A DNA stretch of 64,000 nucleotides from CAVSVP01 sp963731125 (GTDB taxonomy: Bacteria; Pseudomonadota; Gammaproteobacteria; Competibacterales; Competibacteraceae), in contig CAVSVP010000032.1 in NCBI GenBank assembly GCA_963731125.1, positions 172,480 to 236,479 of the forward strand, written 5' to 3'. A program made the translations under genes and the position numbers. The notes beneath the pieces were generated by a model that made no database searches, was not told the DNA's origin, and saw only the letters and a list, made by a program, of their open reading frames with translations. This document shows positions 9,101 to 17,682 of the stretch, one piece after another. Positions within the stretch are counted from its first letter, which is position 1. The number at the start of each line of letters is the position of its first letter.

Positions 9101-9597
9101 ATCAGGTAAGGCCAGGCGCCCTGTGCTTCGGCAAGCAACCCGGTATAGAAGCAAAGCTGGATCAGAAACTTAGCTCGCGGGCTGCGGGCCAGCTTGGTGT
9201 CTATGACTTCATAGCTGTAATCACCCAGCTTGGAGGGCCGCGGCACTCGGCACAGGAAATCGGCGTGCCCGGCGAAGTTTTCCCGGCATAGGGTGGCCTG
9301 ATAAATAACCTCAGCTTCTGCCCGCATCGCCTCCCGGGTGGCCTCGTTTGCCTGCTGAAGCGTCTGGCCGTTGGGCCTAATCTCGACAATCTTCCTGCCC
9401 GCGCGCTGCAGCGCGCGAAGATAAGCCTGCTCGTGGCCAAATCCGCGCGCTTGGAGCAGCTGGACATACTCGTCAGTGCCGGTGCGAGGCTCTGGCGCAG
9501 CAAGATTAAGCAGATCAAGAGAGCCGAGATGAACGCACTCGAGATGGTTCACAAGATCGGTGGCGGAAAAGATCAGGCCTTCCACTTGTTTCTGCAC
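6193..9597 (-). CDS. TM0106-type RecB-like nuclease fused to a superfamily 1 helicase
   Basis: An 1134-residue protein with three parts. The N-terminal RecB/Cas4-like nuclease contains VIDTKLARSPRAKFLIQLCFY (D...K core, near residues 132-152) and a cysteine cluster CAHCELCHWQEHC near residue 212-225, likely an Fe-S site. A middle RNase H-like domain begins with IFLDLEGDP near residue 318 and ends with DYNRDDCRSTYLL near 480. The C-terminal SF1 helicase has Walker A GPPGAGKTYLGS near 749, motif II CIDEAGQV near 860, and VDKFQGQEAQVVIIS near 1050. Such proteins resemble Dna2/Upf1 helicases joined to a nuclease. Its stop is 2 bases before brxE, which ties it to the BREX operon. Exact function unknown; DNA end processing is a reasonable inference. 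Confidence 0.88.
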   Translation of the reverse strand: MQKQVEGLIFSATDLVNHLECVHLGSLDLLNLAAPEPRTGTDEYVQLLQARGFGHEQAYLRALQRAGRKIVEIRPNGQTLQQANEATREAMRAEAEVIYQATLCRENFAGHADFLCRVPRPSKLGDYSYEVIDTKLARSPRAKFLIQLCFYTGLLAEAQGAWPYLMHLVLGDGTERNYRVQDFLHYYQVIQRSFDSRMRGDAPPPTYPQPCAHCELCHWQEHCEARWHEDDHLCQVANITRVQIRKLQEQGIYTLAQLANLTEDIPNVRLAKGTLQRLSKQAALQLTRRETGANQYELLAYDPCRLCGLARLPKPDEGDIFLDLEGDPLELGGLEYLFGMYYREQGEWRFWDLWAHDTREEKQSFTRFMDFVTERLRQHPNLHIYHYGHYEETALKRLMSLYGTREAELDQLLREHRLVDLYRVVREALMISEPRYSIKNLERFYMEARTGEVKQAGTSIVYYEKWRDTHDSKLLDQIRDYNRDDCRSTYLLLEWLLGLRPADLSWFSTESEADSDSKSTQRQEDEARLARYEQQLLGELPEDRAEWGPEHHVRELTCQLLEFHRRAAKPQWWTMFSRREMTVEELIEDPDCLAGLVLDLQCPGVPVKKRFIYTYGYPEQEFKLKAGESVRSTDTLENLGTIEAIDEAKRQVQLKLSGATAPATLSIGPTGPVNTKALREALYRFADSVIADNRLYPALLSIIHRELPRIRGQQPGKPIVDGSASQHLAQQILNAASHLDNSYLFIQGPPGAGKTYLGSHLIVDLLRQGFRVGVSSNSHKAINNLLHAVEKRAHEAGFQFRGIKKSNKSKPDSCFNGDFIEDIFDNSAADTSTVGLIAGTAWLFARPALEQSLDYLCIDEAGQVALANLIAMGMSARNLILLGDQMQLPQPIQGIHPGRSGESALEFLLDGEATIAPEKGVFLDTTWRLHDDLCRFISEAVYDKRLRAEVRNRNQRLILKQGKHPGLRPTGISFVAVNHDGCSQCSREEAHIVESLYLELLNHSYQDREGNIRQLIPEEILVVAPYNMQVNLLQQVLPEAARVGTVDKFQGQEAQVVIISLATSSGDYLPRQIEFLYSKHRLNVAITRARCLAILVASPELMKIKCETVEQMALVNTLCWINEYSSSHVSRDTF

Positions 9598-9689
9598 GAT
9601 TTTACCTCCCTGGATGGCACGCTAGCGAAACTACGGGCGGAAGTCAATTTCAGCTCGACATCTGGGCCGCTACATGTATGCGCTCGCAT

Positions 9690-12600
9690 TCACCGCTGCA
9701 CCGCGATATTACAAAGCACAACTTCCCACTCGTCGGCCTTGCACAGGCTTTCCCATTGGGTTCCTTGGGTCTGTTTCTTGGTACGCGTGACGATGGCGCT
9801 TACCGTCACCTCATAGGCTTTACCCCGGGGAAGATCGCATTTTCGAGCGAGTCTTCCTACCGTCATCCCCTGACGGTTGCGCAATTCCCTTTTGCCCTCG
9901 AACTGCACGAGGTCGAGGCGATCACCGACCCGGAGTTGGCGGATGGCCTCGTAGACGGGATGGGACGGCGGTTTGCGTCCCGCGAAGCTGAGATCGACGT
10001 CCGCGAGACCGAGCAGTTTGTAATGCTTATTTAGCTCCGGCGCTACCGGAGGCAGGGTGAAAGGTTTCGTTCGCAACAGATAGTCGCCCTCTTCGAGCTC
10101 TGCGGTCAAGGGATTGGGACGTTGGCTGACCTCACAAAAAGTGAGTGTTTCCTTGGCCCGCGTCATGCCCACATAGTAGAGACGCCGTTCCTCCCCCTTC
10201 GCATCCACTCGCCAATCGCCGCCGTCGAGGATCAGCACATGCTTGAACTCCCGGCCTTTGGCGCCATGCACGGTGGAGAGATTCAAGCGTCCGGCCTGGC
10301 TGTTGCGGGATTCGATACCGTATTCGTAAATCCATTCCAGGGCGTGACTGACCGGAATCGGCGTTGCTTTCCACGTGTCTTCGATCTCACTGACGCACTG
10401 CTCCAGCAACTCCATCCAGGGATTGCCTATCGCCTGGTGTCTCCGCACCCACCGGGTGAGGGCGCCGTTGCGCAGCAGCTGTCTGCGCCGCCGGGCGTGC
10501 AGCAGACGAATCAACGCCTGACCCTCCCGGGTCTTATGCAAATCCGGTTGCCCACTGGATGCGCCGTTCTCGACGGCGAGATAGGGAATGCCCTGCCATT
10601 CCAGGTAGGCGCGGACCGGCTGCAGTGTGGCATGAGTACGTGCGAAAACCGCAAAATCAGACCAATCCGCTGTCTTATCCAGGGCTTTGAACCGTTCCAG
10701 CTCGCCCATGGCTATCTGGACTTGCTGATTGAGGTTTTGCGGTACTTGCAGACCCTGAACGCGACCTCTCGCCACCGGATCGAGAGAGCACCAGCGACCA
10801 CCGGGGGGGCTGTTCCGGCGCGCGAAGTTGATACGAATGGGATGATCGATTTTTAGCCGCCCTTGATTACGCTGGATAATTTCATTGGACGCTGAAATGA
10901 TATGCTGCGTCGATCGATAATTCTCAACCAGATATTCCGTTTTAGCGTCATAGTCCTTCTCGAAACGCTGGAGGAAGGCAACGTTGGTGTGCCGGAAAGC
11001 ATAGATATTCTGATCGTCGTCGCCCACCGCCAAGATGGTCAGCTTGGCCTCGCTGTCCCGTTTGGTCCGCCCGGTAAGGGCGCTGATGAGCGCGTACTGG
11101 ATCTCGTCGATATCCTGGTACTCATCCACCAAGATATAGCGATAACCGCGCAGCAGGCGATCGCGCAACTCGTCCGGATCGGTACCGATCTCGGCCCGCC
11201 CCTCTAACAGATCAATCGCTTTGTGAAGTAGTGCATCAAAATTAACCGCTTCACCAGCCTCAGACGCCGCCGCTAGGCTAGCTCCGGTCAGGCGTAGCGC
11301 CAGGGCGTGGTAAGTCAACACTGTGACCCCGTAGGCTTCTTCGCCGATCAGGCCATATAAGCGCCGCCGTACTTCGTAGGCGGCGGAACGGTTAAAGGCC
11401 AGCGTAATGATGCTTTCTGCCGGAACCCGCAGAACCCGCAGGAGATAGGCAACGCGGTGGACGATGATACGCGTTTTTCCCGAGCCGGGGCCGGCGAGGA
11501 TAAGCCGGTTGATTTCGGTTTTCTCCGCGACTAATTGTTCCTGTAAGGGATGCTTGAGCTCGGCGACGATGCGCCGATAAGATTCCTCTGTGGTGGCCAG
11601 ATCGAGCAGGTTGCGCCGGCTGGCAAAATAGCGGCGGATAAAATCGCTCTTGGGCAGCGTAAAATAAGCTGCCACCAATGCCAACGCATCGCCGAGTTTG
11701 TTGAGGCCCAGGCGCGCATACTCTTGCATCACATGAACCTGAAAGTTCTTCTCCCGGTAGTGCTCATCCAGCGGCACGAAATCCGCTTTAACAAAGCGGC
11801 GTTTCGGGTCTTCGGCAGCTAGCTCGATAGTCATGGCCGCGCGGAATATGGTCTTACCGCGATCCACCATCAGCGACTGGGTGTCGTGCAGGTAAAGCAA
11901 CCCTTGTTCTATGGCCTTAGGGGGGTTCTTTAGCCAGCCGGCAAGGTCGATATCGGCGCACATCACATGGGCGAGTTCACCGAGCGTGCTGGCCACGCGC
12001 AGATCCACACCCTTGGTAGTGGCCGGCAGCTTTCCCAGGAGATAATGCAAAAGCGCCTGGGCAACGGCTTGGCGCTTTGCGGCAATTTCCCGGATCTGCC
12101 GCCAGCTCCTGCGGGCCTTAACGCGAAGATAATTCCGCTGGTAAACCCGGATATCGAACAAGGCGCGCTGTGCCTGCGCTTCGCCAAAGTTACGGCTCAT
12201 GGTACGCAGCAACGTCATGATCTGATCAGGAATCACCTCAAATTCTGTCCTGCGCTGCAATTCCTGACAGATCTTGCCCATGTGCATCTCCAGCCATGCT
12301 TCCTGGTCAGCGTCCGGCGCCAATTCCGACAGCAGCGCAAGGAGCGCTGCTTCAATACGACTGACTCGTCGCAGGCGCTCCAATGAGGCATCTTTTACGC
12401 CTTTGCGCAATAGCACCGTCAACCCGATATCATTGGTCAAGACCCCGCTTTCTTCCAAACCATGTAAGACCTGCAGGCATTCTTCGCCACGCAGGCCGGT
12501 CTGCTGCATCAGCTCATCGGTGCTAATGCCATCGTCCGCATTGGTGTTTAGAATAATGGCGGCAATATCGAGATATTTCCGGCGCTGATTAGCGGGAAGA

Positions 12601-14954
12601 TGTTGCTGTCGAAGCCGTTGTTCGATCTTCTCGAGGGAGGATATCTTTAAACTCGCCGGAAAAACAGAGGTGCGGTTTGCATTGCGCTGTAAGAAGCGGC
12701 GCCGTTCCAGCCATGCGATCGCCGTTTTGACCTTCGTTTCGGCGTCGGGGTTAGCGGGCTCGATCTCGGTGTCGATGGCTTCTTCGGCAAGAATCTCTCC
12801 GGCGGTGATGATAATTTCCCTGGATTTAAACCGGTTAGCCCGTCGCCGTAATGCCTTTAGGATCTCGGCGATGTCTTTGCGAGACAACCGGGAGCGCGCC
12901 GTCAGAGAAAACTGGGTTTCCATGTCTTCCTCGTCATAGAGCAGAATGCAGCGCGACTGTTGCATATCCCTCCCTGCCCGGCCCGATTCCTGGAGATAGT
13001 TCTCCAGAGATCCCGGGATCTCCGCGTGAATGACGACGCGCACATCGGGCTTGTCCACCCCCATACCAAACGCATTGGTCGCCACGATGACGCGCCGTTC
13101 GCCGTTGATAAAGGCTTGCTGTATGTCTTTCTTTAGACCGGGATCGAGACCCGCGTGAAACGGCGCGCAGCTCCAGTCCATCGCTTTGAGGAAAGACGCG
13201 ACCTCCTCGGTGCTCTTGCGTCTCGCGGTGAAGACAATGGCACCCCCTTCGACCGGCTTCAGCTCCTTCTCCAGCAGGGCATGGATCAGCGGGAATTTCT
13301 CGGCTTTCTTTACCGCGAGCACCTCGAAATGGAGATTCATCCGTTCATGGCCGCCGATGTAGTGCCGCAAGTCAATACCCAACGCTTCCTTGAAGTGCCC
13401 ATTGAGGTCGCCGATGACCTCCTGCTTAGCGGTCGCGGTGAAGCAAGCAACCGGCGGCAGGGCCGCCCTGTAGCGCTCGCGAATAAAGCGCGAGACATAC
13501 AGATAATCGGTGCGAAAATCGTGTCCCCATTTCGAGAGGCAGTGGGCCTCGTCAAATACCCAGGCCCCGATTTCCCGGGTCTTGATGGCCTCTGTAAAGC
13601 TGCGATTGCGAAATTGCTCTGGCGAGACCAGCAGAATGCCGATATCGCCCAAGCGAATCTTGGCGAGGACATCGCGGCGCTCCGGCATGGAGAGCAGGCC
13701 GTTTAGGGCGGCAGAGCAGAAAATGCCCTGCCTCACTAAATTGTCCACCTGGTCCTTCATCAGGGACTGGAGGGGTGAGACAATGATGGTCAAACTATTA
13801 GACCGCCAGTAGCGAGCTAGGGCGGGAAGCTGGTAGCACAGCGATTTGCCGCCGCCGGTGGGCAGAATCGCCAGGAGATTTTCCCGCGCCATGCCACCTT
13901 TGACGATATCCTCCTGTAACGAGCCGCCCGTGGCGTTCACGGGGTGGGGGCGAAATGCCTGAAAACCGAAGCATCGCTTTAATTCGTGGGTCGCATCGTG
14001 GTAGCGACGGCAATACGAGCACGCTGGCTGACCGCAGGAGGTATCGCGTAACTCCCGGATAAGCTGGTGCGTTACGGGGTAGCGATGCCTTACCCAAGGC
14101 GGCAACACGGAATTACCACCCGCTACCCGCAACCACGCGAGTACATACGCTAGGGGCAGGTGGTAGGCGGGGTCGCTCAGCTCCACTTCCAACAGACGTG
14201 CAAGCCGGCTAGCACAGACTTTCTCACGAGTCAGCACCGCCAAATGATCGCGCACCGCTGCCGGCGACGGAGGGTTTGTACCGCTGATATCCGCAAATAG
14301 GCGCTGGTAGTCAGCCTTCGGCGTTGCCGATAGCAAAAAATGGTAACAGGCAAATTCCCGGGGATTCTCGCGGTGCAGTTGCTCGAAGGCGGCGAGCTGG
14401 TCGCAGAACAGGCGAAAGCTTAGCTGAGCATCCCGTAACGGGTCATTGCGCGAGTCGGTTAAGAGCTTATAGTCCTTAACCAGGCTGTGATAGGGATTCT
14501 GGGGAAAGGCCAGGGGTGAGAGCCAGAGGGTATCGATAACAGGCAGATCGTGCAGGGCTAGTTCCGGATAAAGCTTTTCCAGGACAGGCAGGTCGTGGTC
14601 GACGATGTTGTGGCCCAACACGAACGATGCGTCCTGCGCCAACTCATCCAGAGCGGCACCAGCTTCCCTGGCGGAGAAATCGCCCCAGAACGCCTTGGAC
14701 ACGCTGGAGTCGGCCCGCCAGGCACCGATCTTAAGTATTCGCGTCTCGGCTGCCACCGAGGTTTCAATATCCAGACAAAGACCGCTTGGCCGAAATGCTT
14801 TGCTAACCTGCTCTGGAATGGAGGCGCTTCTTATCCCCAAAAAACGCCGTTGACGCCTACCAAGCTTTAGCAGCATCCGTGGGAACAGGTAGCGAACCCG
14901 AGCAAGTTGAGCAACCAGCAGAGAAGTTACACTACCCGCTCGTAGGCTTACCAT
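9690..14954 (-). CDS. DnaQ-like exonuclease/RecQ helicase/UvrD helicase fusion
   Basis: A giant 1754-residue protein. Residues about 58-190 form a DEDDh exonuclease-like domain (LCLDIETS, LGHNIVDHDLPV, then DPLRDAQLSFRLF). A RecQ helicase follows, with Walker A LPTGGGKSLCYQLP at 364-377, DEAHCLSKWGHDFR from 468 and the motif VI region YLQESGRAGRD. A second, UvrD/PcrA-type helicase has GPGSGKTRIIVHR near 1150, LVDEYQDIDE, and LSTVHGAKGREF near its end. So one chain carries two helicases and an exonuclease. It lies 92 bases upstream of the nuclease-helicase gene on the same strand and probably shares its transcript. RecQ-UvrD fusions occur sporadically in bacteria; a role beside BREX is inference. 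Confidence 0.88.
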   Translation of the reverse strand: MVSLRAGSVTSLLVAQLARVRYLFPRMLLKLGRRQRRFLGIRSASIPEQVSKAFRPSGLCLDIETSVAAETRILKIGAWRADSSVSKAFWGDFSAREAGAALDELAQDASFVLGHNIVDHDLPVLEKLYPELALHDLPVIDTLWLSPLAFPQNPYHSLVKDYKLLTDSRNDPLRDAQLSFRLFCDQLAAFEQLHRENPREFACYHFLLSATPKADYQRLFADISGTNPPSPAAVRDHLAVLTREKVCASRLARLLEVELSDPAYHLPLAYVLAWLRVAGGNSVLPPWVRHRYPVTHQLIRELRDTSCGQPACSYCRRYHDATHELKRCFGFQAFRPHPVNATGGSLQEDIVKGGMARENLLAILPTGGGKSLCYQLPALARYWRSNSLTIIVSPLQSLMKDQVDNLVRQGIFCSAALNGLLSMPERRDVLAKIRLGDIGILLVSPEQFRNRSFTEAIKTREIGAWVFDEAHCLSKWGHDFRTDYLYVSRFIRERYRAALPPVACFTATAKQEVIGDLNGHFKEALGIDLRHYIGGHERMNLHFEVLAVKKAEKFPLIHALLEKELKPVEGGAIVFTARRKSTEEVASFLKAMDWSCAPFHAGLDPGLKKDIQQAFINGERRVIVATNAFGMGVDKPDVRVVIHAEIPGSLENYLQESGRAGRDMQQSRCILLYDEEDMETQFSLTARSRLSRKDIAEILKALRRRANRFKSREIIITAGEILAEEAIDTEIEPANPDAETKVKTAIAWLERRRFLQRNANRTSVFPASLKISSLEKIEQRLRQQHLPANQRRKYLDIAAIILNTNADDGISTDELMQQTGLRGEECLQVLHGLEESGVLTNDIGLTVLLRKGVKDASLERLRRVSRIEAALLALLSELAPDADQEAWLEMHMGKICQELQRRTEFEVIPDQIMTLLRTMSRNFGEAQAQRALFDIRVYQRNYLRVKARRSWRQIREIAAKRQAVAQALLHYLLGKLPATTKGVDLRVASTLGELAHVMCADIDLAGWLKNPPKAIEQGLLYLHDTQSLMVDRGKTIFRAAMTIELAAEDPKRRFVKADFVPLDEHYREKNFQVHVMQEYARLGLNKLGDALALVAAYFTLPKSDFIRRYFASRRNLLDLATTEESYRRIVAELKHPLQEQLVAEKTEINRLILAGPGSGKTRIIVHRVAYLLRVLRVPAESIITLAFNRSAAYEVRRRLYGLIGEEAYGVTVLTYHALALRLTGASLAAASEAGEAVNFDALLHKAIDLLEGRAEIGTDPDELRDRLLRGYRYILVDEYQDIDEIQYALISALTGRTKRDSEAKLTILAVGDDDQNIYAFRHTNVAFLQRFEKDYDAKTEYLVENYRSTQHIISASNEIIQRNQGRLKIDHPIRINFARRNSPPGGRWCSLDPVARGRVQGLQVPQNLNQQVQIAMGELERFKALDKTADWSDFAVFARTHATLQPVRAYLEWQGIPYLAVENGASSGQPDLHKTREGQALIRLLHARRRRQLLRNGALTRWVRRHQAIGNPWMELLEQCVSEIEDTWKATPIPVSHALEWIYEYGIESRNSQAGRLNLSTVHGAKGREFKHVLILDGGDWRVDAKGEERRLYYVGMTRAKETLTFCEVSQRPNPLTAELEEGDYLLRTKPFTLPPVAPELNKHYKLLGLADVDLSFAGRKPPSHPVYEAIRQLRVGDRLDLVQFEGKRELRNRQGMTVGRLARKCDLPRGKAYEVTVSAIVTRTKKQTQGTQWESLCKADEWEVVLCNIAVQR

Positions 14955-14996
14955 GGTCCTGTGTCTATCGGGCTCACCGCCCGGATTATCATAATG

Positions 14997-15824
14997 CTAG
15001 CGTTTTGTTTCGAGCGCTTCGAGACCGCTGAGGGCGAGTTGGTATTCAGGATTCCGCTCCAACGCCCGCACGAAATAACTCCGTGCCAGCTCGTCTTTGT
15101 CTTGCCCCATGTAGGCTCTGCCGAGAAAGGCCAGACAGGTGCTAAATCCCCAGCGCGGTTCACTGGGTGTTGCAGGCTGCTGCGCCTCTCTCACAAAGTG
15201 GCGTTCAGCCTGCAACAGGTACTCGACTCCCTTCTCCACTCCCCCGCCGAGAAAACCAGGAGTAAACAGATAACTGGTGCCGGCCAAATAGTACACACGG
15301 GGGTTTTCGGGGGCGATTTGCGAGGCAAGCTGAAAGTGCTTAAAGACATCTTTTCCCCGCGTAATGCCCCGCAAAGGGTTCATATAAATGCTGATACCAA
15401 TGAGGGTCCCCAGCAGCGCATGACTTTCTCCATGCCGGCTGTCAATCTCAGCGGCCTTCTCCAGCACAGCCATTCCCCTGCGGAGGTACTGTTTCGCGCC
15501 ATCTTTATCGCGCTGTTCTTCTACACCGAACAGGGTGAGATTTACCAGGTGAAACTGCACCACACCTTCCCAATACAGGGGATCAACGCGATTCGGCTCA
15601 CGCTGCTGCGCAGCAGCAAAGATTGCTGCTGCATCCTCGAAGCGTTGTCGATTCCACTCATCAGTGGCTTCTTCGAAGACTTGAATTCCCCGGATCAGCA
15701 GAGCATCATTATCTTCGGAGGCATACAGAGAAGGTGACATAGTTATCAGTACCAGCATGATCCAAAACCAGGATTGTCGGCCATGGAGCCGGACCTGTCT
15801 GTTAGGACCAGCATGATTCACCAT
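14997..15824 (-). CDS. Exported TPR-repeat protein
   Basis: A 275-residue protein with an N-terminal hydrophobic segment (WFWIMLVLITMSPSLYA) that looks like a signal peptide, then helical repeats of TPR type (for example AAAIFAAAQQREPNRVDPLYW and the C-terminal ARSYFVRALERNPEYQLALS). I chose the ATG at 15822-15824, preceded by GAGGAA at good spacing, over one 48 bases upstream. TPR proteins act as protein-protein scaffolds; no partner can be named. It ends 42 bases before the RecQ-UvrD gene on the same strand but shows no functional link to it. Confidence 0.75.
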   Translation of the reverse strand: MVNHAGPNRQVRLHGRQSWFWIMLVLITMSPSLYASEDNDALLIRGIQVFEEATDEWNRQRFEDAAAIFAAAQQREPNRVDPLYWEGVVQFHLVNLTLFGVEEQRDKDGAKQYLRRGMAVLEKAAEIDSRHGESHALLGTLIGISIYMNPLRGITRGKDVFKHFQLASQIAPENPRVYYLAGTSYLFTPGFLGGGVEKGVEYLLQAERHFVREAQQPATPSEPRWGFSTCLAFLGRAYMGQDKDELARSYFVRALERNPEYQLALSGLEALETKR

Positions 15825-16116
15825 AGGTAGTTCCTCAATACAGCAGTTGTAAGGATAGGAAATGCAAAGCATTTTTTCAATCTGATGATGCCATAACGTA
15901 GGCCTCGGCGAGGGGAAAGGCCATGGGCGTGCCGTGCAGCGAATTTCTCTGCAAATGGGCCGCCATCGCGCAAGACAAATCCGTCACCTTGACCGCTCGG
16001 CCGTAGCACACCCTAACCCAAAGCCCTGCAAAACTGTAACAGGTAGCATAAACCTACCGCAATGACCAGCAAAGGGCTTAATCTGATATCCAGACCCAAC
16101 CAGAGGAGAACAGCTA

Positions 16117-16731
16117 ATGAGTGACTGGCAAATTCAGGGAACCTATTTCGAGACCTGCAATTGCGACTACCTCTGTCCGTGCATCAGCACTAACCTTGCT
16201 GGGCGTCCGACGGAAGGCGAATGCAAAGTGGCTCTCGCTTTCCAGATTGATAACGGCAACAAAGACGGTATCAGTCTGGATGGCGTCTCTTTCATCATCC
16301 TGATGCACACGCCGGGGCCGATGGCGGAAGGCAACTTCAAGCTTGGATTGATTGTTGACGACGCGGCAAGCAGCGATCAGGTCGATGCCATCGCCGCTAT
16401 TACCTCCGGAAATGCCGGTGGGCCGATGGCGGCGTTTGCCCCACTGGTGGGCAATATGGCGGGCATCGAACGACGTCCGATTCACTATGAGCGCAACGAC
16501 ATGAACTACTCGGTGAGCGCCGGTGAACTCGTCGAGCAAAGCTGCGAGGGTATGCCTGGGCCGGCCTGGGAAGGCGAACCCATCTATCTCGATAACACCT
16601 GTCATCCAGTCAATCCGAAACTGGCTCTTGCCAAAGCGACCAAGGCGCGCTTTCACGCCTTTGGCATTGACTTTGAGAATGCCGGCGGTCTGAAGAACGG
16701 ACATTTCGCACCGTTTTCCTGGTCCGGTTGA
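16117..16731 (+). CDS. DUF1326 domain protein
   Basis: A 204-residue protein that matches DUF1326 throughout: the N-terminal YFETCNCDYLCPC cysteine cluster, the FAPLVGNMAGIERRPI segment in the middle and the C-terminal NGHFAPFSWSG. The clustered cysteines suggest metal binding, but no activity is known. A GAGGAG ribosome-binding site sits just before the ATG. It is followed 8 bases later by the DUF2182 membrane gene; these two families are very often neighbours and probably work together. Confidence 0.9.
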   Translation: MSDWQIQGTYFETCNCDYLCPCISTNLAGRPTEGECKVALAFQIDNGNKDGISLDGVSFIILMHTPGPMAEGNFKLGLIVDDAASSDQVDAIAAITSGNAGGPMAAFAPLVGNMAGIERRPIHYERNDMNYSVSAGELVEQSCEGMPGPAWEGEPIYLDNTCHPVNPKLALAKATKARFHAFGIDFENAGGLKNGHFAPFSWSG

Positions 16732-16739
16732 AGTAGCCT

Positions 16740-17513
16740 ATGAAAACAGCCGACACGACGATTGAGGCCGTCGCACGCCGTGATCGCGTGGGGGTGCTGG
16801 TAAGTCTCATCGGCCTCACGCTCCTGGCGTGGCTCTATCTCGTTTGGGAAGCAGCGCGCATGCTGGATATGTCAGGGATGCCCATGCCTGCACCATGGAC
16901 TTTCGGTCAGTTTGTCATGGTTTTTCTCATGTGGGCCATCATGATGGTGGGGATGATGATCCCCAGCGCCTCGCCTATGATCTTGCTGTATGCCCAAATA
17001 GCCCGCAAGCACGCCGAGCGCGGCCGCCTCCTGCCGCGGATCTGGATTTTCACCGGCGGTTACCTCACCGTTTGGACGGCCTTCAGCCTCCTGGCAACGG
17101 TTTTGCAGATGCTGCTTGAACAGCTCGCGCTCGTGTCGCCGATGAGGGCAGCGACCCATACCACGCTTAGCGGTCTGCTACTGATCGTCGCGGGTATTTA
17201 CCAATGGCTGCCTTGGAAAAATGTCTGCCTTAAGCACTGCCGCGCACCCTTGCAATTTCTCCTCATGAGCTGGCGCAGCGGGCGGCTGGGCGCGTTTCGC
17301 ATGGGCCTCGAGCACGGTGCGTTCTGCGTCGGCTGCTGCTGGGGCTTGATGTTACTGTTGTTTGTCGGTGGAGTGATGAACCTGCTTTGGATAGCGGTCA
17401 TCGCGGGTTTCGTGCTGCTTGAAAAAGTGCTACCCGACGGGCCGGTGAGCGGTCGTATCGCCGGCATCGGCCTGATAACCGTCGGCTTCTGGCAGCTGAT
17501 TGCGCTGTCATAA
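16740..17513 (+). CDS. DUF2182 predicted metal-binding membrane protein
   Basis: A 257-residue integral membrane protein with about six hydrophobic segments. The family hallmark WAIMMVGMMIPSASPMILLY lies near residues 65-84, and HGAFCVGCCWGLMLLLFVGG near residues 193-212 gives the conserved His/Cys pattern behind the predicted metal-binding label. It is paired with the DUF1326 gene in a likely two-gene operon. Function unknown; handling of a metal at the membrane is a guess from the conserved Met, His and Cys residues. Confidence 0.88.
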   Translation: MKTADTTIEAVARRDRVGVLVSLIGLTLLAWLYLVWEAARMLDMSGMPMPAPWTFGQFVMVFLMWAIMMVGMMIPSASPMILLYAQIARKHAERGRLLPRIWIFTGGYLTVWTAFSLLATVLQMLLEQLALVSPMRAATHTTLSGLLLIVAGIYQWLPWKNVCLKHCRAPLQFLLMSWRSGRLGAFRMGLEHGAFCVGCCWGLMLLLFVGGVMNLLWIAVIAGFVLLEKVLPDGPVSGRIAGIGLITVGFWQLIALS

Positions 17514-17581
17514 ACATTGCTTTATTAAACGAGCATTGGCTGGTTTCGTTGTCGCGCGAATCCTTACATAGTACTTAAATA

Positions 17582-17633
17582 CCCCCTCACCCTCACCCTC
17601 TCCCCCTGGTGGGAGAGGGTGAGGGTGAGGGGG
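17582..17633. repeat. Perfect-looking CCCTCACC inverted repeat
   Basis: A long hairpin: CCCCCTCACCCTCACCCTCT on the left pairs with its complement AGAGGGTGAGGGTGAGGGGG on the right across a short loop. It lies between the convergent ends of the DUF2182 gene and the lipase gene. It lacks a T-tract, so it is more like a REP-type intergenic palindrome than a classical terminator, though it could stop or protect both transcripts. Confidence 0.85.
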
Positions 17634-17682
17634 AAATTGGCCAAAGTCGAGTCTGATAGAAATCGCCCGGCAAAGATCCCCC

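Noticed and set aside
10122..10856. 244-codon plus-strand open frame within the RecQ-UvrD gene
   Set aside because: Antisense to the UvrD part, where the minus-strand motifs are clear; no recognisable protein features.
14961..15737. 258-codon plus-strand open frame
   Set aside because: Lies opposite the TPR gene, which has a signal peptide and repeats; this frame has none.
16114..16704. 196-codon minus-strand open frame opposite the DUF1326 gene
   Set aside because: The plus-strand frame has a clear family match and ribosome-binding site; this one is its shadow.
17582..17633. Rho-independent terminator
   Set aside because: The stem is strong, but there is no T-run on either side, so I kept it as an inverted repeat.
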